The notes: generated by a model from the sequence alone, not told the origin. A stretch of DNA of 64,000 nt from Streptomyces sp. SLBN-31 (GCF_006715395.1 NZ_VFNC01000002.1:1178001-1242000), one strand, 5' to 3'. Positions 41,525-50,514 are shown, counted from the first letter of the stretch. Numbers and translations: made by a program.

Positions 41525-41917
41525 ATGGTGCACGTTCTCAGCAGTCGTACCCTGCTCCGGCCCTCGGACCCCGAGCGCTCCCGCCGCTTCTACGGCGAGC
41601 AGCTGGGCCTGGCCGTCTACCGCGAGTTCGGCACCGGGCCGGACCGCGGCACCGTCTACTTCCTCGGCGGTGGCCACCTGGAGGTGTCGGGACGCTCCGA
41701 TGCCCCGCCCTCCCCCGCCGTACGGCTGTGGCTGCAGGTCGAGGACGCCGACACGGCGCACGAGGAGCTGCGCGCCAAGGGGGTCGCGATCGTGCGGCCC
41801 CCGGTGCGCGAGCCCTGGGGGCTGATCGAGATGTGGATCGAGGACCCGGACGGGACGCGGATCGTGCTGGTGGAAGTGCCGGCGGACCATCCCATCCGGT
41901 ACCGGCCCGGCATCTGA
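41525..41917 (+). CDS. VOC-family protein
   Basis: A 130-residue glyoxalase/bleomycin-resistance-fold protein with two beta-alpha-beta-beta-beta modules: SSRTLLRPSDPERSRRFYGE begins the first, and LWLQVEDADTAHEELRAKGV begins the second; PWGLIEMWIEDPDGTRIVLV closes it. The metal-binding His/Glu pattern is partial, so it may be a binding protein rather than a lyase. TAGGCT lies eight bases before ATG 41525, suggesting a leaderless start. It converges on the glycosidase gene. Confidence 0.88.
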   Translation: MVHVLSSRTLLRPSDPERSRRFYGEQLGLAVYREFGTGPDRGTVYFLGGGHLEVSGRSDAPPSPAVRLWLQVEDADTAHEELRAKGVAIVRPPVREPWGLIEMWIEDPDGTRIVLVEVPADHPIRYRPGI

Positions 41918-41948
41918 ACCGCCTGCGGTGGTACCGGAGCACCCCGGA

Positions 41949-44510
41949 TCAGGGGCGCGCCGCGAGAGGGGTCACCGTGATCCGGTCGATCACCGGGGCG
42001 TAGGGCGAGCGCTGGCCGTGGGGGTTCCGGGTGTCCCCGTCGAAGTCGGGGAGTTCGTCGGCGGTGAGGGTGACGGTGTTGGTGCCCTCGCCCAGGGTGA
42101 CGGGGACGGTGAGGTGCCGGAAGTCGTTGAAGTGGAAGGTGGTCGGGAAAAGCGCCCGGTGCGGGGCCGCCCCGTTGACGGAGATGTCCGCGTGACGGCA
42201 GATGGGGTCGGGGTTGTAGTGCGTGGCGGGGGCCTGTTCGCCGTTGGAGTAGCGGATGGTCAGCGCGTGCCGGCCGGCGTGCGCCGCCGTCACGGTGAGG
42301 GTCAGCGCGTTGGCGGGACCGGCGCCGATGCCGTCGACCGCCTTGCCGCCGGTGGCACGGGAGTACGCGGTCACCTCGGCGGCACCGGACAAGGTGCCCT
42401 CCTCGGCGGCGTAGGCGGTCGTGGGCAGCAGGCCGCGCGACGGGCCGACGGTCAGCCGGTCCACGACCAGATGCTCCGAAGTCCCCGTCACCGTCACCTT
42501 GTTGACGCCGCCGGCGAGGAAGAGCGGGACGGGTCCGCGCGCCAACGGCCCCGTCTCCTCCCCGTTGACGGTGAGCAGGCCCTCACCGGGGCCGAGCAGG
42601 TCGACGGTGACCGTCGCCTCGCCGTCGCCGGCGGCGTGCACCCAGAAGGTGACGGTGCCGCCGCGCGGGAGGACCACGGCGCCGGGGCCGCCGGCGCCGC
42701 GATACGTGCAGTCGACTCGCGCTCCCGCCCCGAGCGCCGCGAACTCGGCTTCGTAGGCGTCCACTTGGTGTTCGTCGCGCAGGACGAGGTCCAGTCGGTC
42801 GATCACGGCGTCGCCCATGGTCGCGCCGAGGTCGGGGTCCAGGGCGGCAAGGGTGATGCGGTGCGGGCCACGGGTCAGCCCGGCGCGGGTGTCCGTGTGT
42901 CCCCACACGGCCCACTTGTAGCCGAGCGGCAGCAGCAGTTCGCGCGGGTCCTCGCCGTCGATGCGCAGGAAGACGTTGGTGGGGCCCGACTCGCGCACCA
43001 GGTCGGCTTGGTTGTGGGAGTTGGCGAAGACCCGGATGTCGTACGTCCCGTCCTGAGGCACCTCGACGTCGAAGGCGAGGACGCCGTCGGAGCCGGTGCG
43101 CAGGCCGCCCACGTGATAGCCGCCGGAGGTGGCGAACTTGTCGACGGCGGAGGGGGACCCCTCGGGGCCGTTCCGCGAGTAGCCGCCGCCCGTGTAGAGC
43201 GCGTCCTCCGCCTCGTACGTCCCGCGCCAGCCGGTCGACGGCGCGAGCGGCACGGCCCCGTTGCCGCCCGGGGAGATGATCAGCTGGTAGGCGGACATCT
43301 CGTCGAGGCCGGTCAGCGGAAGCGTCACCCTGCCCGCGGTGACCGGCAGTTCGACGTCGCGCAGCCGCGACGGCTGTGCGGAGGCACCCACTTGGCCGGT
43401 CCAGGGGATCTCCTGCAGCCGCAGGTGGACCCGGGTGCCGAAGAGCTCCGCGTCGACGCCCTCGACGACCAGGTCCGCCGCCCCGCCCGCGCCGCCGAAC
43501 AGCACCCGCGCCTGGCGCTTGTCCCGGTCGAGCGTGGCGACGCCCTGCAGCGTGTACTGCGCGTTGGGGTGCGGCGCGGTGACCCGCACGGTGCTGCCGG
43601 ACATCTGGCCGTAGGCGTTGAACAGCCACCACTGCCCGTTGGCCTTGTTCGCCTCCACCGCCGAGTCGTTGAGATTGCCGGCGATGTTCCAGTACGCCAT
43701 GTCGGCGTCGACCTTCGACTCCTCGACGGCGGCGATCCACTGGATCATCTGGCCGGGAACGGAGAGGTGGTAGTTGTGCGCGTACTCGTTGAGGTTGACG
43801 GGAAGCGGGCCGATGCCCAACTCCTTCTCCATGGCGCGGTACTCGGCGACTCGCGTGCGGACCTCGTCCGGGGACGACAGCTCGTGCCAGGTCACCACGT
43901 CCGGCAGTACGTCGTGGTCGCGCGCGAACTCCAGGAAGCCCCGCACCTCGGGGTAGAGGATGCTGGTGTTGGGGCCGGCGACGCGTGCGCCGGGGTCGAT
44001 CTCCTTGATGAGGCGGTGGGCCCGCGTCCAGGCCGAGAAGAAGGGACCGGGCTCGGTCCGCCAGGAGACCCCGTCGTAACTCCACTCCCCCGTGCCGAAC
44101 ATGTTGCCCTCGGGCTCGTTGAACGGCACCCACACGAGGTGGGACGTGAGCGCGCCGAGCCGCTGCGCCTGCCGCACCTGCCGGCGGACGGTCTCCAGGT
44201 GGCCGGCGAGCCTTTCCTCGCCGGTGGCGCCCGGCCATTCGTAGGGGAAACCGCGGTGGAAGTCGGTCGTGTACACGTAGACGTCCCTGCCGCCCGAGGC
44301 GACGAAGGACGGCAGGATCTCCAGGGCGTCGGCGCCGGGGTGCTGGACGCCGTCCTGGGCCTTGGTGGTGACCGTGCGGACGTACATGCCCTCGACCACC
44401 GCGCGGCTGGGAACGCCGTCGCCGTAGAGGCCGTAGAGCGTGCCGCTCGCGCCGCCGTGGAAGGGGCCCGTCTCGGTGCCCAGGTCGACAGTGAGCGTCT
44501 CGGCCGTCAC
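41949..44510 (-). CDS. Large clan-A glycoside hydrolase (GH39-like) with carbohydrate-binding modules, no export signal
   Basis: An 853-residue enzyme. Residues 1-450 are a clan-A beta/alpha barrel: acid-base Glu132 in LVWVPFNEPEGNMFG and candidate nucleophile Glu242 in LPVNLNEYAHNYHLS. The C-terminal half contains repeated CBM6/35-type modules (GTYEAEDALYTGGGYSRNG; DAYEAEFAALGAGARVDCTY; AAEEGTLSGAAEVTAYSRAT), each with the YEAE or AEEG start of the fold. GTG 44510 follows AGAGGG. There is no signal peptide, and the N-terminus (VTAETLTVDLGTETGPF) goes directly into the barrel fold. GH39 enzymes act on beta-xylosides or iduronides; the substrate here is open. Confidence 0.8.
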   Translation of the reverse strand: MTAETLTVDLGTETGPFHGGASGTLYGLYGDGVPSRAVVEGMYVRTVTTKAQDGVQHPGADALEILPSFVASGGRDVYVYTTDFHRGFPYEWPGATGEERLAGHLETVRRQVRQAQRLGALTSHLVWVPFNEPEGNMFGTGEWSYDGVSWRTEPGPFFSAWTRAHRLIKEIDPGARVAGPNTSILYPEVRGFLEFARDHDVLPDVVTWHELSSPDEVRTRVAEYRAMEKELGIGPLPVNLNEYAHNYHLSVPGQMIQWIAAVEESKVDADMAYWNIAGNLNDSAVEANKANGQWWLFNAYGQMSGSTVRVTAPHPNAQYTLQGVATLDRDKRQARVLFGGAGGAADLVVEGVDAELFGTRVHLRLQEIPWTGQVGASAQPSRLRDVELPVTAGRVTLPLTGLDEMSAYQLIISPGGNGAVPLAPSTGWRGTYEAEDALYTGGGYSRNGPEGSPSAVDKFATSGGYHVGGLRTGSDGVLAFDVEVPQDGTYDIRVFANSHNQADLVRESGPTNVFLRIDGEDPRELLLPLGYKWAVWGHTDTRAGLTRGPHRITLAALDPDLGATMGDAVIDRLDLVLRDEHQVDAYEAEFAALGAGARVDCTYRGAGGPGAVVLPRGGTVTFWVHAAGDGEATVTVDLLGPGEGLLTVNGEETGPLARGPVPLFLAGGVNKVTVTGTSEHLVVDRLTVGPSRGLLPTTAYAAEEGTLSGAAEVTAYSRATGGKAVDGIGAGPANALTLTVTAAHAGRHALTIRYSNGEQAPATHYNPDPICRHADISVNGAAPHRALFPTTFHFNDFRHLTVPVTLGEGTNTVTLTADELPDFDGDTRNPHGQRSPYAPVIDRITVTPLAARP

Positions 44511-44637
44511 GGCGCCCTCTTTCGTTCGAGATCCCGTACGCCAGCCGAAGATCCGAACCGGCCTGGTCGAACCTAGGGAGCGGCCGGGGATCGCGTCAAC
44601 GGGGGTCCGGTCTACGAAAATTTCCGGAAGCCGCCGC

Positions 44638-45177
44638 TCAGGCCCGCAGCATGCCCGGGGTGCCCTCCAGCCGGCCGAGCAACTCGCCCAGCAGGTCGGC
44701 GAGTTCGCCCTGGCCTCGCGGGTCGAGGACGGAGAGCACGGCGGTCTCGTAGGCGAGTTGCTCGGGCAGGATCGAGTCGACGAGGTCCCGGCCGGCGTCG
44801 GTGAGGCGGACGTGGGCGACGCGTCGGTCACGGGTGTCACCGCGGCGCTCCACCAGGCCACGCTCGGTGAGCGCCTTCAGCCGCTTGGTGACGGCGGCGC
44901 CGGAGGAGAAGGTCTCCCGCGCCAGTTCGCTGGGGGTGAGTTCGTGGCCGGTGCGCCGCAGCGCGCCGAGCAGGTCGAACTCCGGGCGGCTCAGGCCCGC
45001 CTGGCGCAGCGGGGCGTCCTCGGCCTGCTGCAGGAGGGCGGCGCAGCGGTTGATCCGGCCGATGATCTCCATGGGACCGGTGTCGAGGCCGGGGTGGACG
45101 GCCTGCCACTGCCGGACGACCGCGGAGACGGTGTCGCCCCCGGTCGCGCCCTGCCGCCGCCCGTTCGCTGCCGTCAT
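44638..45177 (-). CDS. MarR-family regulator, coupled to the FUSC gene
   Basis: A 179-residue winged-helix regulator. Recognition helix LTPSELARETFSSGAAVTKR and wing GDTRDRRVAHVRLTDAG are clear. Its ATG overlaps the stop of the FUSC gene by 4 bp (ATGA), so the two are co-translated. The palindrome TTTACTAGTAAA in front of the FUSC gene is its probable operator, giving autoregulation of the whole operon. Confidence 0.92.
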   Translation of the reverse strand: MTAANGRRQGATGGDTVSAVVRQWQAVHPGLDTGPMEIIGRINRCAALLQQAEDAPLRQAGLSRPEFDLLGALRRTGHELTPSELARETFSSGAAVTKRLKALTERGLVERRGDTRDRRVAHVRLTDAGRDLVDSILPEQLAYETAVLSVLDPRGQGELADLLGELLGRLEGTPGMLRA

Positions 45178-46826
45178 GGCCGTACGTCCTCCCTCGCGCC
45201 GCGCAGCCCCAGCTGCCGTACCGTCGCCGCGAGCGTACGGTGTCCGGCCTGCTCGGCGCCCACGACCCGCTCCTGGGGCAGCGCGCGCTGCCACCATTCC
45301 CCGGACGCGGCGTCCACGGTTGCGCGCAGGTCGGCCAGAGCCGCGGCGAGCCCGCGCCGGGCGGCTTCCAGGGCGGCGGGGGCGGCGGGCCCGGCCAGCA
45401 GACGGGCGGTGCGTTCGCGGACGCGCTCGACGTCGGCCAGCGCGTGCTCGACGCGGTCGCCGGAACGGCGGTTGGTCACGGCCACGGCGACGAGGAAGCC
45501 GACCAGGGCACCGACGAGGGTGTCGACGACGCGCTCGGTGATGAGCTCTCCGGGCGCCTGGTAGCGGTTGAACTCGGTGATGAGCAGGGCCATCGGGGTC
45601 ACACAGACGGTCCCGAGCCAGTAGTTGCGGCCGATCAGGGCCTCGGCGCCGAAGTTGAAGGCGAGGCAGCACAGGACCAGGGCCGGCCGCCCGAGGTGGG
45701 CGAGCGGGGCGACGGCGGCGAAGAGCAGCACGCCGAGGATGTTGCCGACGACGCGCTGGACGCCCCGGCTCCAGGTGAGGGTGAGGTTGGCCTGGTAGAG
45801 GGACGCCGCGGTGACCAGGGCCCAGTAGGGGCGGCCGACGCCGAGGGCGAGGGAGGCGTAGCCGGCCAGGGCGCAGCCCAGTGCGGTGCGGACGGCGAGG
45901 GGGGTGAGCGGGCCGAGCCTGGTCCACAACGGCCGTGCCGGGACGGCGAGTTCAGCGTCGACGCCGAGGAGTTCGTCGGCGTCCCGCGGTTCGTGGAACT
46001 CGGGGATCGGGCCGCTGCCGCACAGGTCGCGCGACCAGGTGCGCAGCAGTTCGGGGTCGGTGTCGGCGGGGGCGGCGAGGGCGACCTCGGCGCGCACCAG
46101 GAGGCGCTCCAGGGCCCGCCGGGCGGAGGGGTCACCGGAGGCCAGGAGGGCCTGCCAGGCGGCCTGGATCGCGGCGGCCGCTGCGGCGCGGGATCGGGGG
46201 TGGCCGTCGTCGGCGCCGTGGGTGGCGGCGCAGGCGGCGGCCGCGTCGAGGGCCTGGGCGGTGGCCCGGCGTTCCGGGCCGTGCGGGCGCAGCAGGCCGG
46301 GCGCCATGCCGACCAGCCAGGCCCAGGCGCCCGCCGCGAGGGCCAGGGCGAGATGGCCGGGGAGCTGCGCCAGGGCCTGCGGGACGAAGAGGGAGGCGGA
46401 GCTGATGAAGGTGAGCACGACGTTGCCGGGCGGGCCGACCCGGGTCACGTCGCACAGCACCTTCTGCGCCGCCGCGAGCACCGCGCCCACGGTGACCAGG
46501 ACGACCGCGCTGGAGGTGAGGGAGGCCGCGGTCAGGGCGACGGCGAGGCCGCCGACCATGCCCAGGACGACCCAGGCCAGAACGCGGGCCCGGGCGGCGT
46601 AGGGGCGGTTGTGGGCGTACAGGGCGCACAGCGATCCGGCCATCGTGTACATGGCCAGGTCTTGCCGGCCTAGGGCCAGCAGGAGGAGGTTGGGCGGGGC
46701 GACCGAGGCGACCACGCTCAGCGCGGGCTTGAACCAGATGGCCGAGGGGCGACCGAGACGCAGGACGCCGGCCAGCGGGAGTCGGCGGGCGCGGGGGGCG
46801 GTGGGGACGGGGGTCGCACGGCTCAT
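45174..46826 (-). CDS. FUSC-family aromatic-acid-type exporter
   Basis: A 550-residue membrane protein with two sets of about five to six hydrophobic segments around a cytoplasmic region rich in Ala and acidic residues (residues about 190-300). The FUSC core is shown by GRPYWALVTAASLYQANLTL and GVQRVVGNILGVLLFAAVAP, and VDTLVGALVGFLVAVAVTN. FUSC proteins (AaeB, fusaric-acid-resistance type) export aromatic acids. ATG 46826 was chosen; it starts 22 bases from the operator palindrome. Pairing with a MarR regulator suggests induction by its substrate. Confidence 0.9.
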   Translation of the reverse strand: MSRATPVPTAPRARRLPLAGVLRLGRPSAIWFKPALSVVASVAPPNLLLLALGRQDLAMYTMAGSLCALYAHNRPYAARARVLAWVVLGMVGGLAVALTAASLTSSAVVLVTVGAVLAAAQKVLCDVTRVGPPGNVVLTFISSASLFVPQALAQLPGHLALALAAGAWAWLVGMAPGLLRPHGPERRATAQALDAAAACAATHGADDGHPRSRAAAAAAIQAAWQALLASGDPSARRALERLLVRAEVALAAPADTDPELLRTWSRDLCGSGPIPEFHEPRDADELLGVDAELAVPARPLWTRLGPLTPLAVRTALGCALAGYASLALGVGRPYWALVTAASLYQANLTLTWSRGVQRVVGNILGVLLFAAVAPLAHLGRPALVLCCLAFNFGAEALIGRNYWLGTVCVTPMALLITEFNRYQAPGELITERVVDTLVGALVGFLVAVAVTNRRSGDRVEHALADVERVRERTARLLAGPAAPAALEAARRGLAAALADLRATVDAASGEWWQRALPQERVVGAEQAGHRTLAATVRQLGLRGAREDVRP

Positions 46827-46847
46827 GGAGACAAGCTTAGCAGGTGT

Positions 46848-46859
46848 TTTACTAGTAAA
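46848..46859. promoter_or_regulatory. MarR-type operator before the FUSC-MarR operon
   Basis: TTTACTAGTAAA is a perfect 12-bp palindrome, AT-rich in an otherwise GC-rich region, 22 bp before the FUSC start. It is most probably bound by the MarR protein encoded second in the operon. Confidence 0.75.
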
Positions 46860-46989
46860 TCATTTCGTCATGGGCCGCTCACCTGCCGTGCTCCCTCGAA
46901 TGCTCCCCGTGTACATCCTTGCGCTCGCGTGCGCACCGGGCGGCCCGGGCATCGACGCACTGTCGAGACCGTCGAGCGGGGAGGTGCGC

Positions 46990-47532
46990 GTGCACGGACC
47001 GGCTTCGCCCGGCTGGCTGCTGGTCGCGCTGTGTACGACGACCGGGGCCTACTGTCTGCTGCGGATGCGCAGCAGAGTCGAGGAACAGCGCCGCTCCGCG
47101 GGCGGCGAGGCGCTGATGGGCTTCGGAATGGCCGCGATGGCCGTACCGGCGGCGGCGGTCGGCCAGCCGTCGTGGGCCTGGCCCGGTTACGCGGTCCTGT
47201 TCGGGTCCGCCGCGCTGCGCGCCCTGTGGGCGGCGCGGCGGGACCCGCACCATCTGCACCACCTGGTCGGCGCCTCGGCGATGGTCTACATGGCGGTGGT
47301 GATGGCCGCCTCTCCGGGCCACCACACCGGGCACGGCGGGCCGGCCGGGGTGCCACTGCTCACGGGTGCGCTGCTGCTCTACTTCACCGGCTACGTCCTG
47401 GTGTCCGGCGTCCGGCTGATACCCGTGGCCGCGGGCGGCGGGACCGTGGGATGGGGGGACCGGCCGGAGCTGGCGAGGGCGTGCCGGCTGTCGATGGGCA
47501 TCGCGATGGTGGCGATGCTGATCACGCTCTGA
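46990..47532 (+). CDS. DUF5134 membrane protein
   Basis: A 180-residue membrane protein with about five hydrophobic segments. It begins VHGPASPGWLLVALCTTTGA and has GFGMAAMAVPAAAVGQPSWA, conserved in the DUF5134 family of actinobacteria; His-rich HHLHHLVGASAMVYMAVVMA and SPGHHTGHGG could bind a metal such as copper. GTG 46990 was chosen because GGGGAGG precedes it at the right distance and homologues start with HGP. The function is unknown. Confidence 0.85.
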   Translation: MHGPASPGWLLVALCTTTGAYCLLRMRSRVEEQRRSAGGEALMGFGMAAMAVPAAAVGQPSWAWPGYAVLFGSAALRALWAARRDPHHLHHLVGASAMVYMAVVMAASPGHHTGHGGPAGVPLLTGALLLYFTGYVLVSGVRLIPVAAGGGTVGWGDRPELARACRLSMGIAMVAMLITL

Positions 47533-47700
47533 GCGCCGCCGTGGAGGCCGGCCGGCCCCGCGTAGCCACCGCCGCTGATCACGCGCCGAGCGCCGCCGGC
47601 CCCCAGGGTGGCCACCGCCACTGATCACGCGCCGAGCGCCGTCGCGGAAGCCGGCCGGCCCCGCGGCTGATCACGCGCCGAGCGCCGTCGCGGCAGCCGC
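47518..47700. repeat. Four tandem copies of the DUF5134 gene end
   Basis: CTGATCACGCKCYGAGCGCCG occurs at 47518 (last codons and stop of the gene), 47575, 47621 and 47667. Spacing is 57, 46 and 46 bp, with GGCCGGCCCCGCG and CCACCGCC filling the intervals. The three downstream copies are non-coding. The rest of the gap to 47825 is GC-rich with no gene. Confidence 0.8.
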
Positions 47701-47825
47701 CCCCGCACGGCCACCGCCGTCACCTCGCACGCGGCGCCGGGCCGGAAGGGGCCCGCGCGGGAACCCGTGGAGGACACGGCCCTCCGCGTAAGCCACGGGC
47801 CTCCCCCGTCGGCGAGGATCACTCC

Positions 47826-48515
47826 ATGCACAACACGTCCGTCGATTCCCCGCCCCGCCCGCCGGACCACCGCCCCGCTGCGCGCGCCGCGGGGGCGGCG
47901 GGTGTCCTGGCGGTGTGCTCGGCCCTCCTGCTCGCCCTGGTCGTGGCCGAGTGGCACCCGTTGATGGCCCTCGACAGTGACGTGGCCCGCACCACCCACC
48001 GCCGGGCCGTGGACGAACCCGGCCTCACCCACGTCTGCCGCATCCTGACCGACTGGGTCTGGGACCCCTGGACGATGCGCCTCGCGACCGCGCTCGCCGT
48101 GGTGTGGCTGGTGTGGCGGCGCTCGGCGCGGTGGACCGCGTACTGGCTGGCGGCCTCGGTCACCCTGGGTTCAGTGCTCCAGCAGGGGCTGAAGGCCGCG
48201 GTCGGCCGTCCGCGCCCCGTCTGGCCCGACCCCGTGGACTCGGCGCGCTACGCGGCCTTCCCCTCGGGTCACGCGATGACCGCCACCGTCGTCTGCGGGC
48301 TGCTGCTGTGGCTGGTCCACCACTACGGCGCGGGGCCCGCCCTGCGGCGAACGGCACTGTGGCCGGCGGTGGTCTCGGCGGTCGGTGTCGGCCTGACCCG
48401 CGTGTGGCTGGGCGTGCACTGGCCCTCGGACGTGCTGGGGGGCTGGCTGCTCGGGGCGACCCTGGTCGCCGTCGCCGTCGCCGTCCATCAGCGGTGGGGC
48501 CCCGAGCGCGCCTGA
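47826..48515 (+). CDS. PAP2-family phosphatase
   Basis: A 229-residue membrane phosphatase with five to six hydrophobic segments. The tripartite signature is complete: KAAVGRPRPVW, AFPSGHAMTATV and TRVWLGVHWPSDVLGGWLL. It probably removes phosphate from undecaprenyl diphosphate or phosphatidic acid outside the membrane. The ATG at 47826 is preceded by GAGGAT, either a ribosome site or a -10 box for a leaderless mRNA. The HAD gene follows after 46 bp. Confidence 0.93.
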   Translation: MHNTSVDSPPRPPDHRPAARAAGAAGVLAVCSALLLALVVAEWHPLMALDSDVARTTHRRAVDEPGLTHVCRILTDWVWDPWTMRLATALAVVWLVWRRSARWTAYWLAASVTLGSVLQQGLKAAVGRPRPVWPDPVDSARYAAFPSGHAMTATVVCGLLLWLVHHYGAGPALRRTALWPAVVSAVGVGLTRVWLGVHWPSDVLGGWLLGATLVAVAVAVHQRWGPERA

Positions 48516-48561
48516 GCGAGGTCCTCTCGTACGGCGGAACCTCGCACCGTAGGATCCACCC

Positions 48562-49251
48562 ATGCTCGCCGTCCTCTTCGACTTCTCCGGCACCCTGTTC
48601 CGCATCGAGTCCACCGAGTCCTGGCTGCGCGCCGTGTTGCAAGAGGCCGGGACGGCGCTTCCGGAGCAGGAGTTGCTGCAAGCGGCGAAGGCCCTGGAGG
48701 CGGCGGGCGCTCTGCCGGGCGGGGCGTTCCCGCTCCAGGTGCCCGCGGACCTCGCCGAGCTGTGGCGGGTGCGGGACGCGAGCGCCGAGCTGCACCGGGC
48801 CGCCTACACCGGCCTCTCCCGTAAGGTGCCACTGCCCGACCCCGCCCTGCACGACGCGCTGTACGACCGGCACATGACGCCGGCCGCGTGGGCGCCGTAC
48901 CCCGACGCCGCCGAGGTGCTGTACGCGCTGTGCGAGCGCGGGCTCGGCATCGGCGTGGTCAGCAACATCGGCTGGGACCCGCGGCCCGTCTTCGAGGCAC
49001 ACGACCTGGACCGGTTCGTGGACACGTATGTGCTGTCGTACGAGCACGGCATCCAGAAACCCGATCCGCGGCTGTTCGCCCTCGCCTGCGAGGCCCTCGA
49101 GGTCGAACCCCGCGAGGCGCTGATGGTGGGCGACAGCCGGGAGGCGGACGGCGGGGCGGCGGCTCTGGGATGCCGGGTGCACTTCGTGGACCATCTGCCC
49201 GTCGCGCAGCGGCCGGGCGCACTGCGTCCGGTGCTGGATTTGGTCGGCTGA
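48562..49251 (+). CDS. HAD-family hydrolase with Ser in place of the second catalytic Asp
   Basis: A 229-residue haloacid-dehalogenase-fold protein. Motif I reads LFDFSGTLF: the nucleophile Asp7 is present but Ser9 replaces the usual Asp+2 acid-base. Motif II is GVVSNIGWD, motif III and IV IQKPDPRLFALA and MVGDSREADG, all normal. TAGGAT lies six bases before ATG 48562, so the mRNA is probably leaderless. HADs without the second Asp are usually not efficient phosphatases, so its chemistry may be dehalogenase- or transferase-like. Confidence 0.9.
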   Translation: MLAVLFDFSGTLFRIESTESWLRAVLQEAGTALPEQELLQAAKALEAAGALPGGAFPLQVPADLAELWRVRDASAELHRAAYTGLSRKVPLPDPALHDALYDRHMTPAAWAPYPDAAEVLYALCERGLGIGVVSNIGWDPRPVFEAHDLDRFVDTYVLSYEHGIQKPDPRLFALACEALEVEPREALMVGDSREADGGAAALGCRVHFVDHLPVAQRPGALRPVLDLVG

Positions 49252-49267
49252 ACCGCGTCCGCGGCGC

Positions 49268-49516
49268 CTACTCCAGATATCCCTCCACCTGCGAGGAGGG
49301 ACGCACACTCGCCTCGTCCGGGTTCTCCCCGAACTCCGCCTTGGCGCGCCGCTGGCGCAACAGGTCCCAGCACTGGTCGAGTTCACGCTCCAGCCGGCCG
49401 AGCCGCTGCTGTTCCGTCTCGCCGTCGATCTCACCGGAGGCGAGAGAGGTGCGGAGCCTGCGCTCGTCCTCGACCATCTCCGAGATCCTGGCCAGGATCC
49501 GCTCGTCCTGTTCCAT
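49268..49516 (-). CDS. DUF2630 small protein
   Basis: An 82-residue, highly charged, all-helical protein (MEQDERILARISEMVEDERR; QQRLGRLERELDQCWDLLRQ), ending DEASVRPSSQVEGYLE. The pattern matches the DUF2630 family, widespread in actinobacteria, predicted as a coiled coil. The ATG at 49516 was chosen as the start of the helix; a longer frame from 49552 has an Arg-rich start without support. It converges on the HAD gene with a 16-bp gap. Function unknown. Confidence 0.85.
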   Translation of the reverse strand: MEQDERILARISEMVEDERRLRTSLASGEIDGETEQQRLGRLERELDQCWDLLRQRRAKAEFGENPDEASVRPSSQVEGYLE

Positions 49517-49745
49517 GCCCCTACGCCTCCTCGGCTCGACACCGATGACCACTGTAGGGACGCGGAGGCCGCTGTGCGACGGGAGTGCAAGAACCGGAGG
49601 TCGCGGCCGTGAGGGAGCGGAAACAGTAGCCTCAGGACACCTTCGGGGCGGTATGACCGCCCGCCTGAGACGATCCCCCGCGTCGCCCCAGACGGACGGC
49701 AGCCCTGACCACGCCCTTAAGAGGCGGCGGCCCGGATGCGTTGAG

Positions 49746-49769
49746 TATAGTTGGCTGGCAGCCAGTCAA
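49746..49769. promoter_or_regulatory. Operator and -10 box of the TetR gene
   Basis: TTGGCTGGCAGCCAGTCAA (49751-49769) is an inverted repeat of 9-bp arms about one central base, with one mismatch. TATAGT (49746-49751) is a good -10 box overlapping its left edge. The tetR ATG lies 16 bp after the repeat, so autorepression is likely. Confidence 0.7.
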
Positions 49770-49784
49770 CGCAGGAGTTACAGC

Positions 49785-50480
49785 ATGTCCCCGCGCAGCG
49801 CCTCGGTCAATGAAGAGTTGCGGAGACGTTCCCGGGAGCGGCTCCTGCAGGCGGCTGTCGAGATGGTCGGCGAGCACGGCTACGAGGCGACGACGCTCGG
49901 CGACATCGCGGACCGGGCCGGCTCGGCGCGCGGTCTGGTGTCGTACTACTTCCCGGGGAAGCGGCAGTTGGTGCAGTCGGCGGTGCACCGGCTGATGCAC
50001 CGCACGCTGGAGGAGGCGCTGGAGCGCGAACCGCGCACCGAGGACGCGCGGGAGCGGATGGCGCGGGCCATCGACGCGATCCTCGGCCTGGCCCGGGACC
50101 GGCCGGTGTTGATGCGCCAGCACATGGCGGGGCTGCTGCAGGCCGAGGGGTTCATGCAGTGCCCGGAGCAGCAGCGGCTCGCCGAACTGCTGCGGGACAC
50201 CGTCGCCCGGCACGGTTCGCGGGACGCGGCCACCGACTACCCCATGCTGCGCTCCCTGTTGATGGGCGCCGTCTACGCGATGGTGCTGCCGAACGTTCCG
50301 ATGCAACTGACCACCCTGCGGGCCGAGTTGTTCGCGCGTTACCGGCTCGACTGGGAGATGGGCGTCCCGCCGGACACCGGGGAAGCGTCCGGCGGGACTC
50401 AACCGTCCGACCTGTCACGGTTCTTCGCCACGGGCGAGGGTCCGGACGAGGGATCGGAGGTCTCGGCCGGGTCGAAGTAG
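49785..50480 (+). CDS. TetR-family regulator
   Basis: A 231-residue regulator. The helix-turn-helix is TTLGDIADRAGSARGLVSYY followed by FPGKRQLVQSAVHRLM, a clear TetR pattern. The C-terminal ligand domain includes LMRQHMAGLLQAEGFMQCPE and AVYAMVLPNVPMQLTTLRAE. ATG 49785 follows GCAGGAG. The inverted repeat just upstream is its likely operator. No target other than itself is obvious, since the next gene is convergent. Confidence 0.93.
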   Translation: MSPRSASVNEELRRRSRERLLQAAVEMVGEHGYEATTLGDIADRAGSARGLVSYYFPGKRQLVQSAVHRLMHRTLEEALEREPRTEDARERMARAIDAILGLARDRPVLMRQHMAGLLQAEGFMQCPEQQRLAELLRDTVARHGSRDAATDYPMLRSLLMGAVYAMVLPNVPMQLTTLRAELFARYRLDWEMGVPPDTGEASGGTQPSDLSRFFATGEGPDEGSEVSAGSK

Positions 50481-50514
50481 CCCGGCACCACCGGGAGCAG
50501 AACAACTCGGCGGC

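Noticed and set aside
41928..44576. An 882-codon forward frame
   Set aside because: It mirrors the glycosidase gene and reads as His/Gln/Gly-rich shadow sequence.
46861..46989. An earlier start for the DUF5134 protein (ATG 46870 or 46903)
   Set aside because: The extra residues lack similarity to the family, and GGGGAGG directly precedes GTG 46990.
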